DNA of 45,856 bases from a virus. The stretch spans positions 1 to 45,856 of the IMG/VR virus record IMGVR_UViG_3300047508_000090, one strand, 5' to 3'. Both the position numbers and the translations under genes were made by a program. The notes below the pieces were generated by a model that saw only the letters and a program-made list of their open reading frames with translations, searched no databases and had not been told where the DNA came from. Below, piece after piece: positions 1-9,900 of this stretch (the stretch's first letter is position 1; each line of letters starts with the position of its first letter).

Positions 1-299
1 CCCCCATTGGCTATAATCACTCCATTATTACAGGTAGCCAGTGAGTAATTTGGAGTAAGTGCCACTTTCCCAAGAAGTTTTATGATTATTTTTTGATATG
101 TATCATCATTGATTAGATCATCAATCCGATGCCCAGCTTGTCGGTATAGCTGATAAAAGCATAGCAGATCAGTCCATGCACTATTCTTGGCATAACATCC
201 ATTAGCAGCCCCCTGGACAAACTTTAGGTAATTTGTTCCCAGATAGTCTTTTGCTATCGCTACGATCTGTTTAGCTTTTGTCGCGTCAATGTATGGCAT
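1..299 (-). CDS. Partial gene, unknown, downstream end of the tail/cargo operon
   Basis: An open frame of 99 codons starts with ATG at 299 and runs off the left edge, so the C-terminus is missing. The visible N-terminus (MPYIDATKAKQIVAIAK...) is soluble, helical-looking, with three cysteines and no signal peptide or membrane segment. The start lies one base beyond the TAA of the upstream gene (stop at 301-303), so the two are almost certainly co-transcribed. Position at the end of a virion operon suggests a tail-associated or lysis-related role, but nothing in the fragment identifies it. Confidence 0.7.
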   Translation of the reverse strand, partial: MPYIDATKAKQIVAIAKDYLGTNYLKFVQGAANGCYAKNSAWTDLLCFYQLYRQAGHRIDDLINDDTYQKIIIKLLGKVALTPNYSLATCNNGVIIANG

Positions 300-300
300 A

Positions 301-813
301 TTAGCAACAATTTATGTGGTTATCGGCTACTTCATTTATCTGAGAAAGTATCTGTTGTGCGCCTGAAATATCAGCCGCACACGTCCTGGCACTTGCGGCA
401 TCTAATCCGCACTGTATCTGCTGTACAAGAGCGCAGTTATTGTTGCAATTACATCCGCAGCCTTCTTCCGAAAGGATTGTGCGGAGCTTTTTTAGTGTGT
501 ATTCAGTGGTTATAACTTGATTCGTAGCTGTATATTCGACCGCAACATTATCCGTAAGAACCATTCGTATGCTATAAACGTAATCCTGATCCTCTGTAAA
601 AGAATAGGTATCAATTATGCTATTAGTAGTATTTGTGTACGGAAAATCGATGGTAGTAGTTAGGAGTGTGTCACCCCTTGTGATATATAATGTCCTGGAC
701 ACCATATCCGCCTTATTAAAACTTCCGCCTGTGCCATAATTGCTGGTGTCGGAAATTGTGACGGTTGCTCCATCTATACTTTGCGTCACTGTAAAAGCCA
801 CCAAGAATGCCAT
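301..813 (-). CDS. Small Cys-rich structural-type protein
   Basis: A 170-residue protein. Residues 1-110 are rich in Thr, Val and Ile and read like alternating beta strands. A short segment then holds a Cys/Asn cluster (GCGCNCNNNCALVQQ), and the helical tail ends in CC. Similar small proteins with a beta N-terminus and a Cys-rich tail sit among tail-fibre genes of Bacteroidetes phages; this is a general impression, not a family assignment. A TATATTTG element lies 16 bases upstream of the ATG. Likely a tail-associated or baseplate accessory protein. Confidence 0.75.
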   Translation of the reverse strand: MAFLVAFTVTQSIDGATVTISDTSNYGTGGSFNKADMVSRTLYITRGDTLLTTTIDFPYTNTTNSIIDTYSFTEDQDYVYSIRMVLTDNVAVEYTATNQVITTEYTLKKLRTILSEEGCGCNCNNNCALVQQIQCGLDAASARTCAADISGAQQILSQINEVADNHINCC

Positions 814-828
814 ATGATGTTATTTTAG

Positions 829-836
829 CAAATATA
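829..836 (-). promoter_or_regulatory. Putative minus-strand -7 promoter element
   Basis: On the minus strand this reads TATATTTG, an exact match to the Bacteroidetes -7 consensus TAnnTTTG, 15 bases before the ATG at 813. No good TTG is seen 20 bases further upstream. The same octamer precedes the starts at 16101, 20615 and 26241. Confidence 0.5.
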
Positions 837-843
837 ATCAATT

Positions 844-3800
844 TTATCGCCCACTGCGTGAAGATTGCGCTCTTCCGCGTGATCCACCACGCACACTTCC
901 CCCACCTGCTGATGGTTTTTTCTCCTTCTTGCTAGTCTCTTTCAGTATTTGTTGCATTCTCATATTTAGCAACATCAAATCGCCTGATCCTGTAGCCATA
1001 GAGCCAATCCCTAATAATGCATTAAGCTGCTTACTGACTTTTTGTGATTCAGTATCTTCAACGGCATCTTTCACATCTATGTAATTAGCTCCTTCTATTA
1101 TTACATCAACTGCTTTTAATGCAAGAGCAGAGAAGAAATCGGCTGATCCGGCCGGCCCGTCTACGCCATAATAAGGTTTAAAGTATGGGGAAAGATATGT
1201 TCCACGTGAATCGAACTTTTCTCCACGCTGTTTTGCTGCGGCTTTCTTTTTCTTTACTGCAATCTTAGCTCCTTGGGAAAATGCATAGTTCGCCCCAATC
1301 TTAACAACGCTTTGATACGGGGCGGGCAATCCAGATAAGGCAAAGTCCGCAGCGATATTTGCTCCTAATTTTATCTTGTTTTTATCCTCTTTTGCCTCTT
1401 TTTCTTCCGGCGTATCATCATGCTTTAAACCAAAAGCGACATTAAGCAGAGCAGCAGCAGCGGCCATTTGGAATCCCCTCGCGTATTTGCCCAATAATTG
1501 ATACATGCCGATTTCACCGGCATACCCCCCAAAGTGCATTAATGCCTCTTTGCGCTCTGCATTAGTTGATCGGTTATCTGATACTATTTTCAGCTTATCC
1601 ATTGCATTCTGATATGCATTAAGAGAAAATCCTTGTAACATCCACAACAAGCGTGATTTATCAGAATCCTTTAATACATCTGGTCGGTATGCCTTTGCTG
1701 ATTCATTATTAATGTTTGATGCAAATTGTTCAGCAGCCGCCATCGCTACCTTATCAGGATTTTTAGCGGCTTCTGTAATATCAAACCCCTTTACAGATGA
1801 TATTTTACCTTGTCTTATTAAACTTGTAATATAACTTGATATATAAGCATCATTTTGGGCCATGTGATCAGCCTTTTCTAGGGCATAAGAGGATAGTTTG
1901 GCAACTTTAGTACGCCATAGTTTCGGGTACATCCACCAAGACATATCATCATTTACTGTCTTAACATACTCATCGAATGCTGCCGTTCCCATAGTAGACC
2001 GCTGTACACCGGTAAAGTTTTGTAGAAACTCCTGCCTAGCTTGGGCATATTCTGGACTGAACATCGCTTTCCCCCTAGACGTAATTGCCTCTAAGAAGGC
2101 TCCTGTATTGTTTATCGTGAAATTATGAAGGAGAGCCGGGAAGTATTGCTTAGGCGCTTGAAATACATTGCCCAATGTCATTTTAGTGCTTGTAGAAATT
2201 ACTTGATCCGCAAAGCTTTCTTTTCCCTTCCTGAAGAACGGCGCATACTTCTCTTCATTTATGGCATCAGATAGCTTCTCTTTAAACTTGATGTAGTTAC
2301 GATCTGTATTTCGATCTTTCCCAATATCGAATTGCCCATTAATGAACTTCTTAAAGTCATCACTGTTTACCATTTTAGCAGTACGCTGTAATTCTGGTAA
2401 TACTTCCGCGGTATATAATGAAGTATAATACCGGTTCACGAAGTTTGAGAAGAAATCGCCATCATAATAGATATTCGCACTTTTCTTATTGCTTCGGCTT
2501 ATCGTAGTATTGGCTGGTTTCGCGTTTATGGACTGCAAGTGGCCTGTTATATCGGTACTTTCCGATAAGTCTTTAATTCGATCTTCTGCGCCAGTCTTAG
2601 GCCGCGAAACTAGAGATACATAGTTCCGTTCATCCTGGAATTCTTTCCCGGCATATGTACGGGTAACGAATCTCAACTTATCAGTTAATTCGTCGTAATG
2701 ATCGCGAACGAATTTATATATATCCTGTTCTCCGTCAGTTAGTGTAGAGCGCAGGATATCGGGGGCATCATGAGCATTGTCTGGATCAATGGCATTTTTA
2801 ATATCAACTTTTAATTTGCCATCAGTAATCTCATAGTCCAGTAGTCCCATTGACTTTAGAGCCTCTAACCTATTGGTCGCATCTTTTACTAATGGCTGAC
2901 TTTCCGATTTCTTTCTATATCCTGAGCCTTTATCAAACAGATAGGTAGCATCATCAATCAACTCGTTCAAACGTTGATTAAGATTATCTGCAATTTCTCC
3001 GCTTTCTATTCCCCGGTATTGATTTAGATATGAGAATGCGAATAGCTTTGCGTTTGATAGTCCGTCTATTTTATGTTTCTTGTTCAATTCAACGAACTCT
3101 TTAACCACTTTTTGCGCTCGTTGCTTAACATGAGAGGTTTTATTCTCAATACCGCCTAATACTTTTCCCCGGAAACGGGATATAGCACCATCATTATAGA
3201 ATAATGAAGAAATGTAGTTTGATAGGTTCTTTTTAGACAATATTTGATCTGTAGGGAGTGCGCGTAATTTATCACCCGATTCCGCTAATTCTTTATTCAT
3301 TAGTTTGGCTTCATAGGTTGTGATAATATCCCCGGCAGCATCCAATGATCCATATTCAGCAATATTGTTTAGCACATTATTCAACCTAACTAATTCCGGC
3401 CCCTTCAAATCAGATATATCGATATCAGAAAGTTTAGATACAATCTCTTTTTCGGCGCCATCAAATTCTGATAATCTGTCTTTTATATATCCCAATCGTG
3501 TTTTCAGGTCACCGCGCAATATTTCCGCTTTTTTATTTATCTCTTCTGACAACATAGGCGGCGTTTCATAATCAAGCATTCCTATATAGCTCTCAAGTGT
3601 AATGTCATCAGGTATAACACCTTTCCCCTTTAATATATCCAAATCTCCTTGCATAGCGTCCATCTTTTCTTTATGGATACGTATATTCTCGTCCTGCACA
3701 AATTCTCCTATCTCTTCACGGGTATATTTCGGATTAGTATTATCTCCTTTTCGAGAAGTAACATAATCTTTAAGCATTTCCCGGTATGTTGCCAAATCAT

Positions 3801-6800
3801 CAACGCGGGAAGGTACTGGTAGTTGTAATTGCTTGATCCATTCCACATCCTGCAAGATCATGGATTTTGATCTTTTCAGTCCATTCACTGACTTAATCAG
3901 CTTTTTAGTATCTGCTATCTGTAGCTTATGTTTTGCTTCCCATACCATTTGCGTAGTCGCATCAATAGCACGATCTATGGACTTGCCAATATCGCCGCCA
4001 TGTATCGATTGCTGCAAGAGCGATATTACACGACGCATCTGTAACATAGACAGATTTATCCCAGATTCCTTAATCGTTTCATTGATAGCAGCTTTTACCG
4101 CCTTTACACGAATCTTTGCCTCTTCCAATCCGGACTTAACGCCTTCTGTTCTGCCTTTTTCACGTGCTTGAATCTTTCCTTTAATGTATTCTTTGAAGCT
4201 AACTCGATCTATGTTCTGTCCTAATACTCCTGGTATTTTCTTTATCTGTCCATAAGCATTATCGAATAATTCATTAAAATCGGAAATCCCGATTTTAATA
4301 CCTTCCGCATTCATCGCACGACGAATGGATGATTTGATCTGCGCTTTTTTCATCTTCGCAAATCCCTTTACTTGGTTCGCCCGATAAAGAATCTCTTCTT
4401 TTGCATAGTTAAGCATAGCCGCGTATAGCTTCTTATCCTGTATTGGATCGGGGAGATCAACTCCCTTTTTCTGATAAGGGCGATCTTTATTCTGGAAGTT
4501 AGACCATTCTTCACGGACACGTTGGGCTGCAGCATCTCGACGCGACTTGGCCTCTTCTGATCCTTTAGGCTTAACTGTCTTAGCCTCTATGGGCGCTTCT
4601 TGGGTGGTTTCGGTTTGGGCTTCTGGTTGCTGACTTTGTTCGGTAGGGATTTGATGTTCGGCGTTTCCGATCCCCATTCCTTGGCCATTTGGGGCTTGTT
4701 CGCGAACATCCATTTTTGCTGAGCTTTCGATTTCAGTGGCATTTTGTCTATTATTTTGTTTTATAGGATCTCTTGTTGTTTCTAATATTGGATTATATTC
4801 ATAGTCTTCTTCTCGTGCATTTTTTCTTAAATTATCAGCTACTTCAGAAACTGCTTTTTCTTTGTTTAATAATATTTCTTTAGGAAGTCCCTTAAGTATT
4901 ATTTGCCTAATCTGATCTGAAGTTGAAGACTTTCCTTTGTTGCCAATAACCTTCTTTATTAAATTAGATATCTTACTTATTACTGATTTATTTTGATCTA
5001 TTTTTATTTTATCAATTTTATCTGCGAACTTTTTATTTGAAAAAATTTCAGCAATGAATTCTTTTTCATTCAGTAATCCATAATTACTGATGTCCCTACT
5101 TCCGGTATGAGAATTAAATTCTCCTGGTGATACATTAAAATAATCTTCATTTATCCCTAATTTGTTTCTGACTTTCCTTAATAGAGAGCTTATTTCCTCT
5201 CTAAAGTATTTATTATTATCTATGGCGTTGACTGAGATAGAATGATATAATTCATGCACTACTACATATGCTAATGTTTTCTCGTCTCTAATACTGGATA
5301 ACTTTGCTGTCCATTCTCCACTTGGTAAGGAAAGTCCATTATTAGCTGAAAACATTTTTACAAATTTTATGTCTGGATTCTCCTCTAAATATGGCAGCAA
5401 AATATCAGCATGTTTCTTTAAAAAAGGATCATCTATCAATGTCATTAAATCAGATAGTATTTTCTTGCTAGAATGCTCTTCGTTAAAAATATCTTGTATT
5501 GGATTCTTTTTCTTGATTAATCTCAGTTGTCCAGGCTCCTCAGATGGGGCAGTTTCAATAAAAGCCCTGGCCGTTTTTTCTCCATTCTTATATTGCTGTG
5601 CTAATCGGTTCATTCCATCAATAATGCCGCCATCAGCGTCTATAACTACCGGCATATGAAGTCCATTCTTATCCGGACTAGGCTCTAACTTCTCGTTATC
5701 TATGTAAGATTTGAACTTGGGATCATTTTTATATAGATCGCCAAGGTTAATCTCATCAACTTTGTAGTCGTTATTAGTCAGCTTAGTTGACTTGTTTTGT
5801 CCGCCTGATTGTGCCATTAAGCCCTTTAGTTCGTCACTGGTAACAGTTTCGCCCTTTTCCGGAATGCCGATCAGTCCATCACGTATATCGCTTTCTGTTT
5901 TTGAATGAGCCTGATCTACTTGTTCATTGACAGACTTTAGACCTGGAATGCCAGATAGTGGTTTCGCCTGTTCAGATTGCATTTTATCCTTTAGGGCATC
6001 CAAAGCCATACGCGGAATGTCCGCATTAGGATTTTTGGGCAATGCCTGCGCTTTTAGTGCATCGTATATTCCCTTATAGTCTGTGAATTCTTTTTGTAAC
6101 TGAGGAACGCGATCCTCATGGATCGTACCCTGCTCAACCGCTTTCTGTAATCCGTTATTGAATAGCTCTGGTTTCTCAGCCGCTTGCGCCCATGCACTAC
6201 GCTCCATATTAGATGGTGCGCTTTCTTTCATAATTCGGCCACCGTGGAGCGTACCCATAGCGATACTGGTAAGTATCCCAGTTTCCAAAGCATCGCTCAT
6301 TGAAGGAGCCAAACTATGTTCATTGAAATGTTTCTCACCAGTCACGAGATCGGCCCCAGTGCGTAGAACATGATTTGCTATGTCAGTAGATAAGACGATA
6401 GCATTGGCTTCGCCCATAGTCCTAAAGGCACTTTTTATGCCATTCTTAACAGCGAACTTTATGGGAACTCCGCTTCTTATAGCATCAAAAACTGCTTTAT
6501 CTGCTACCGGTAATTTATTAAATTTACCCATGAAGGTTTCAGGGGATATCATTAATAAGGCGGAGTTTACACCTGCGCTGGTAGTGGCAAATTGATCTGC
6601 CTGTAGGTTGTTTAGCCCGGCATTCCTGGCCTGCTTATGATAATCTTCATAGGTCGCCATGTAATTTGATACAAATAAACCAGCAGCATCTCCCCCCATC
6701 ACCTTGCCACCAGCAATCAGGGTTCCCATGCTAGTAATAGCCTCCATAGCCCGTGGAAGGATATTCGCCTTACTGAGCTTACCTTCTTGGGATGTTGGTG

Positions 6801-7689
6801 TAACGTTTAAATAAGACGAACTATTCCCTTCACGAGATAGCCTATTGAAATCGAAGTAATCAGTTAAACCGTCAGCAGTTTTATCAAGAACCTTTTTTGA
6901 CTTTTCGAATCCTGGTATGCCTAACGTGGTTAACACATCGCCCATCTCTCCGGCTGCACGAGCTGTTCCCGCTAACACATTTCCACCGGTTCCCACCAAA
7001 CTCTGATACACAGGACGTACAAAACTATAATACAAACCACCGGCGGTAGTCTTTGCGAATGCATCTGCTTCTGCTTGTACAGAATGGAGGCGCTTATCCT
7101 GCTCGTCCATCTGATGGAGCTTATCTTGTATGCTTATTTCTTGATTTGTTGGGACTTCCGGTATACCAGACATGTTTACTTGTCCCAATTCAGATTTAGG
7201 TTGAGTAAGCAATTCCTTGCCACGCTGTAAATCAGCGTCATCTTTCTGCTGTTTGGCAGATATCAATGGCTCTATTGCTGATTGATCCGCAATTACACCG
7301 GGTTGCTGCTGATCTGGTAGTTGCAAGTCCTTACCTGATGCAAGTAATGCCGCGTTAGGATCAAGCGTTGTATCCTGTGCGGGTTCTGGCTGCGCGGTTG
7401 ATTGAACTTGCGGAGCTGTTTGCTGCATTGCCTGCTTAGGAGTAAGTACTTTCCCTTTAAATACGTCTAAAGACGAGTTGAATGCCCCGGCCTTCAATGT
7501 ACCGTTAGGGCCATATGCCGCATCTATCGCACTATATATCTTTTCTGCATATCCCGGATTAGATGATATTCTCTTAGAGAAATCATCTAAGGACATGGTA
7601 AAAACATTCTTAGCTATACTTCCCTGAGCGCCATAAGCGGTGTTCAGGGAGTTGTAAACTTTCTGTAGATATGGTTTATCTTCTGGCAT
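844..7689 (-). CDS. Giant 2281-residue polyvalent internal virion (cargo) protein
   Basis: The largest gene in the window. Residues 5-80 contain two related repeats of about 38 residues (YLQKVYNSLNTAYG... and YAEKIYSAIDAAYG...). A Pro/Gln-rich linker and a region with hydrophobic helices follow. Around residues 635-720 is a ParB/sulfiredoxin-like stretch with the motif DADGGIIDGMNRLAQQ. Around residues 811-815 is a zinc-protease HExxH motif (VVHELYHS). The long helical C-terminal half ends in a basic RGGSRGR-type tail. Fusions of this kind match the phage polyvalent proteins thought to be packaged and injected with DNA, and crAss-like virions carry very large cargo proteins. It overlaps the next upstream gene by one base (7689). 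Structural assignment is likely; the enzymatic roles are inferred from motifs only. Confidence 0.8.
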   Translation of the reverse strand: MPEDKPYLQKVYNSLNTAYGAQGSIAKNVFTMSLDDFSKRISSNPGYAEKIYSAIDAAYGPNGTLKAGAFNSSLDVFKGKVLTPKQAMQQTAPQVQSTAQPEPAQDTTLDPNAALLASGKDLQLPDQQQPGVIADQSAIEPLISAKQQKDDADLQRGKELLTQPKSELGQVNMSGIPEVPTNQEISIQDKLHQMDEQDKRLHSVQAEADAFAKTTAGGLYYSFVRPVYQSLVGTGGNVLAGTARAAGEMGDVLTTLGIPGFEKSKKVLDKTADGLTDYFDFNRLSREGNSSSYLNVTPTSQEGKLSKANILPRAMEAITSMGTLIAGGKVMGGDAAGLFVSNYMATYEDYHKQARNAGLNNLQADQFATTSAGVNSALLMISPETFMGKFNKLPVADKAVFDAIRSGVPIKFAVKNGIKSAFRTMGEANAIVLSTDIANHVLRTGADLVTGEKHFNEHSLAPSMSDALETGILTSIAMGTLHGGRIMKESAPSNMERSAWAQAAEKPELFNNGLQKAVEQGTIHEDRVPQLQKEFTDYKGIYDALKAQALPKNPNADIPRMALDALKDKMQSEQAKPLSGIPGLKSVNEQVDQAHSKTESDIRDGLIGIPEKGETVTSDELKGLMAQSGGQNKSTKLTNNDYKVDEINLGDLYKNDPKFKSYIDNEKLEPSPDKNGLHMPVVIDADGGIIDGMNRLAQQYKNGEKTARAFIETAPSEEPGQLRLIKKKNPIQDIFNEEHSSKKILSDLMTLIDDPFLKKHADILLPYLEENPDIKFVKMFSANNGLSLPSGEWTAKLSSIRDEKTLAYVVVHELYHSISVNAIDNNKYFREEISSLLRKVRNKLGINEDYFNVSPGEFNSHTGSRDISNYGLLNEKEFIAEIFSNKKFADKIDKIKIDQNKSVISKISNLIKKVIGNKGKSSTSDQIRQIILKGLPKEILLNKEKAVSEVADNLRKNAREEDYEYNPILETTRDPIKQNNRQNATEIESSAKMDVREQAPNGQGMGIGNAEHQIPTEQSQQPEAQTETTQEAPIEAKTVKPKGSEEAKSRRDAAAQRVREEWSNFQNKDRPYQKKGVDLPDPIQDKKLYAAMLNYAKEEILYRANQVKGFAKMKKAQIKSSIRRAMNAEGIKIGISDFNELFDNAYGQIKKIPGVLGQNIDRVSFKEYIKGKIQAREKGRTEGVKSGLEEAKIRVKAVKAAINETIKESGINLSMLQMRRVISLLQQSIHGGDIGKSIDRAIDATTQMVWEAKHKLQIADTKKLIKSVNGLKRSKSMILQDVEWIKQLQLPVPSRVDDLATYREMLKDYVTSRKGDNTNPKYTREEIGEFVQDENIRIHKEKMDAMQGDLDILKGKGVIPDDITLESYIGMLDYETPPMLSEEINKKAEILRGDLKTRLGYIKDRLSEFDGAEKEIVSKLSDIDISDLKGPELVRLNNVLNNIAEYGSLDAAGDIITTYEAKLMNKELAESGDKLRALPTDQILSKKNLSNYISSLFYNDGAISRFRGKVLGGIENKTSHVKQRAQKVVKEFVELNKKHKIDGLSNAKLFAFSYLNQYRGIESGEIADNLNQRLNELIDDATYLFDKGSGYRKKSESQPLVKDATNRLEALKSMGLLDYEITDGKLKVDIKNAIDPDNAHDAPDILRSTLTDGEQDIYKFVRDHYDELTDKLRFVTRTYAGKEFQDERNYVSLVSRPKTGAEDRIKDLSESTDITGHLQSINAKPANTTISRSNKKSANIYYDGDFFSNFVNRYYTSLYTAEVLPELQRTAKMVNSDDFKKFINGQFDIGKDRNTDRNYIKFKEKLSDAINEEKYAPFFRKGKESFADQVISTSTKMTLGNVFQAPKQYFPALLHNFTINNTGAFLEAITSRGKAMFSPEYAQARQEFLQNFTGVQRSTMGTAAFDEYVKTVNDDMSWWMYPKLWRTKVAKLSSYALEKADHMAQNDAYISSYITSLIRQGKISSVKGFDITEAAKNPDKVAMAAAEQFASNINNESAKAYRPDVLKDSDKSRLLWMLQGFSLNAYQNAMDKLKIVSDNRSTNAERKEALMHFGGYAGEIGMYQLLGKYARGFQMAAAAALLNVAFGLKHDDTPEEKEAKEDKNKIKLGANIAADFALSGLPAPYQSVVKIGANYAFSQGAKIAVKKKKAAAKQRGEKFDSRGTYLSPYFKPYYGVDGPAGSADFFSALALKAVDVIIEGANYIDVKDAVEDTESQKVSKQLNALLGIGSMATGSGDLMLLNMRMQQILKETSKKEKKPSAGGGSVRGGSRGRAQSSRSGR

Positions 7690-9173
7690 TATTGTTCCTC
7701 TTCTGGCGTTTCGGTATCAGGTACAGTTTCATTTTGCTCATCATCAGTAGAAAAGTCCAATGCTCCTACTGCTGTTGGCGGTTTCTGGGCATATATATTC
7801 TTGAAAACAGAACCTTTAACTGGTTTCTTTTGATTGGCAGAAAAGTTTATATGCGCTTGTAAACGCGGTTCAATATTGATCATATTAGATGGAGTAGCCA
7901 TGTAATCGTATATTGGAACCATCTTACCATTTTTGTCTTTCCCTTTTAAAATTTCTTTAGGTGCTGCTGGATTCATCCTAGGAACCATTGTAACTAAGAC
8001 GCCATTTTTATAATCTTCGTCCGTTAATGTCCTCGTTTTAGAATCTATTGCATTTGCCTTAATTGCTCTCTTCATTTCTTCCAATGATGCGGCAGGGGTG
8101 CGTCCATTTTTCAACACAAGAGATTGAGCGCCTGATGTTGCGGCTTCTAATGGTAAAAGCGCATCACTATATCTACCGGCTTTAAGCATCTTGGCCATAT
8201 CTGGTAAAACGCTATAGTTTTTATCATTTTCTCCCTTGGCTGCTTGCTGCTTGTTGAACATGGTTTCCTGGTGAGAAAAACTACGTTGTTGTTGTGCTGC
8301 TTGGAATGCTTGGTTAGCTTTATACGGAGATCCGACCACCTGCTGTCCCATGTCTTTTTCAACCTGCCCATACATGTTAGCTGCTATTGCTAGATCCTTT
8401 CCATTGTTTATCTGAAAATCAGGAATGTACTTTTTAGCATAGCCTTCTAATTCCTGTTTGTGAGGATCATCCATTTTCTCGAACTGATCATCATAGAATT
8501 TTTTAGCATGTTGTAGATCATTGTCATATGATTGACTTATAAATTCTCTTATTGCGGCAGGATCCCTGTATTGAGTCTTTGTATTCCTGTGCTGCCCGGT
8601 TGGCAATTCTTCCGTTGCTATCCGCTCAACTGGCTTTACTGCCGCATTAAACGTTGTCTGCCATTTCCCTTGGTCAAATTGAGCCGGTTTCCAGATAGCT
8701 TGTGTAATATCATAGTTTTTACCTCTTTCAAATTCAGGAGTACCAATTGGTGCATTGAAATCAGCAGCAGCAGCACGAAATGCATCTTGATCTATCTTCT
8801 GAGCATTCTTTGAATAAAATCCATATGCGGCTTTATTCATCTCTTTAGCCCCTTTTGATTCTGTAATAGTTGCTTGAAGTTGTCCAAGAGCATTTTGATA
8901 ATCCTGATAGGCTTGTGGGTTCTTGGCTGGATTACGGATGGCGTCGCGATTCCGAATGGACATATCCTTAACCGCTTGATATTGCTTCAAGAATATCGGC
9001 ACATCCTGTGGTCTAATACCCGCAGGGGTTAACTTAGCCTGTTCAGTAGCAATCTGCCGATCCAAGTAAAGATTTTCCGCCCGTTTCTGTGCGGCCTGCT
9101 GTAATGCTACTTGGGTTAATGGCCCAAAGTTATATACAACTGCTTCTCCTGTACCGCCATATCCTCTCGCCAT
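7689..9173 (-). CDS. Cargo/internal virion protein
   Basis: A 494-residue soluble protein, rich in Gln, Ala and Lys, predicted largely helical. The N-terminus (MARGYGGTGEAVVYNFGPLTQ) is followed by a coiled-coil-like stretch at about residues 25-130, and the C-terminus is acidic (DDEQNETVPDTETPEEEQ). There is no membrane segment or catalytic motif. It shares one base with the 2281-residue gene downstream and is separated by one base from the metallopeptidase-like gene upstream. Size and place match a packaged cargo protein of crAss-like phages. Confidence 0.7.
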   Translation of the reverse strand: MARGYGGTGEAVVYNFGPLTQVALQQAAQKRAENLYLDRQIATEQAKLTPAGIRPQDVPIFLKQYQAVKDMSIRNRDAIRNPAKNPQAYQDYQNALGQLQATITESKGAKEMNKAAYGFYSKNAQKIDQDAFRAAAADFNAPIGTPEFERGKNYDITQAIWKPAQFDQGKWQTTFNAAVKPVERIATEELPTGQHRNTKTQYRDPAAIREFISQSYDNDLQHAKKFYDDQFEKMDDPHKQELEGYAKKYIPDFQINNGKDLAIAANMYGQVEKDMGQQVVGSPYKANQAFQAAQQQRSFSHQETMFNKQQAAKGENDKNYSVLPDMAKMLKAGRYSDALLPLEAATSGAQSLVLKNGRTPAASLEEMKRAIKANAIDSKTRTLTDEDYKNGVLVTMVPRMNPAAPKEILKGKDKNGKMVPIYDYMATPSNMINIEPRLQAHINFSANQKKPVKGSVFKNIYAQKPPTAVGALDFSTDDEQNETVPDTETPEEEQ

Positions 9174-9174
9174 A

Positions 9175-9900
9175 TTATCCCGTATTTGATTGATTATAAT
9201 TCTTATTTACTGCTACCTTGTTCATGATCTCTATCAGGGCCTTATCATCAAATGAATCTTTGAGCCGCTTATAAATAAAGCTCCGATTTATCGAAGGGTC
9301 TTTGGCTGCCTGCTTCAATATATCTGGGCTTATATCTTCTTTTGATGCGTCATATAAGCCTCGTTTATTCATTAAATATCGCAAAGCATTAATGTCAGAA
9401 TGATTCTCAGATGGATTTATATCATGATTATTATCCTTTAAAACAACTTGAATAGGTTTGCCTGACTCTTTGGCCTGTACAGCAAATCTATTTAGGTCTT
9501 GCGGAGTTATATTCTTATTCCTTCGCAAAATAAAGTCTGCTTCCTGTGGCGATAATTGAGCGCCCTTAACACGATCGTTGCCATTTACAGCATGAGCAGC
9601 CTCATGGGCCAATATTTCATCTGTCGTTGCGCCTGCCGCTTTTGCCTGTAATGGACTTAATGCTATTTCATTCCCATTAGGATAATAACTACTTGCCGTT
9701 CCAGGATTATTCCTAACGGTTAATTGACCTGTTAATCCCGCACGTTGCTTCTGTATGTAATCCGGATATTTATAAAATGGTGTTAATCGCTCTTTATACT
9801 TAGGCGAATTAACATACTGATTCGTCCAGTCTAATACTTTCTTATTAGCTATTGGCGAAAATGTAGGTAATGCATTTATATTAATATCCGGAGCTGGCAT
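9175..9900 (-). CDS. HEAAH zinc-metallopeptidase-like internal virion protein
   Basis: The motif ILAHEAAHAVNG, an HExxH zincin signature, lies at about residues 98-109 of a 241-residue protein. An N-terminal segment and a long helical C-terminal tail surround it. The ATG at 9900 (MPAPDININALP) is preferred to one 51 bases upstream because the extra residues lie inside the upstream gene; even so, it overlaps that gene's end by 20 bases. A third zinc ligand cannot be fixed by eye, though NHSDINALRYL downstream is a candidate. Phage virion zincins are known to process virion proteins or degrade host barriers; which applies here is unknown. Confidence 0.75.
   Translation of the reverse strand: MPAPDININALPTFSPIANKKVLDWTNQYVNSPKYKERLTPFYKYPDYIQKQRAGLTGQLTVRNNPGTASSYYPNGNEIALSPLQAKAAGATTDEILAHEAAHAVNGNDRVKGAQLSPQEADFILRRNKNITPQDLNRFAVQAKESGKPIQVVLKDNNHDINPSENHSDINALRYLMNKRGLYDASKEDISPDILKQAAKDPSINRSFIYKRLKDSFDDKALIEIMNKVAVNKNYNQSNTG

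Noticed and set aside
8147-8371. 74-codon minus-strand frame inside the 494-residue cargo gene
   Set aside because: Shadow frame of a clear gene; no start context.
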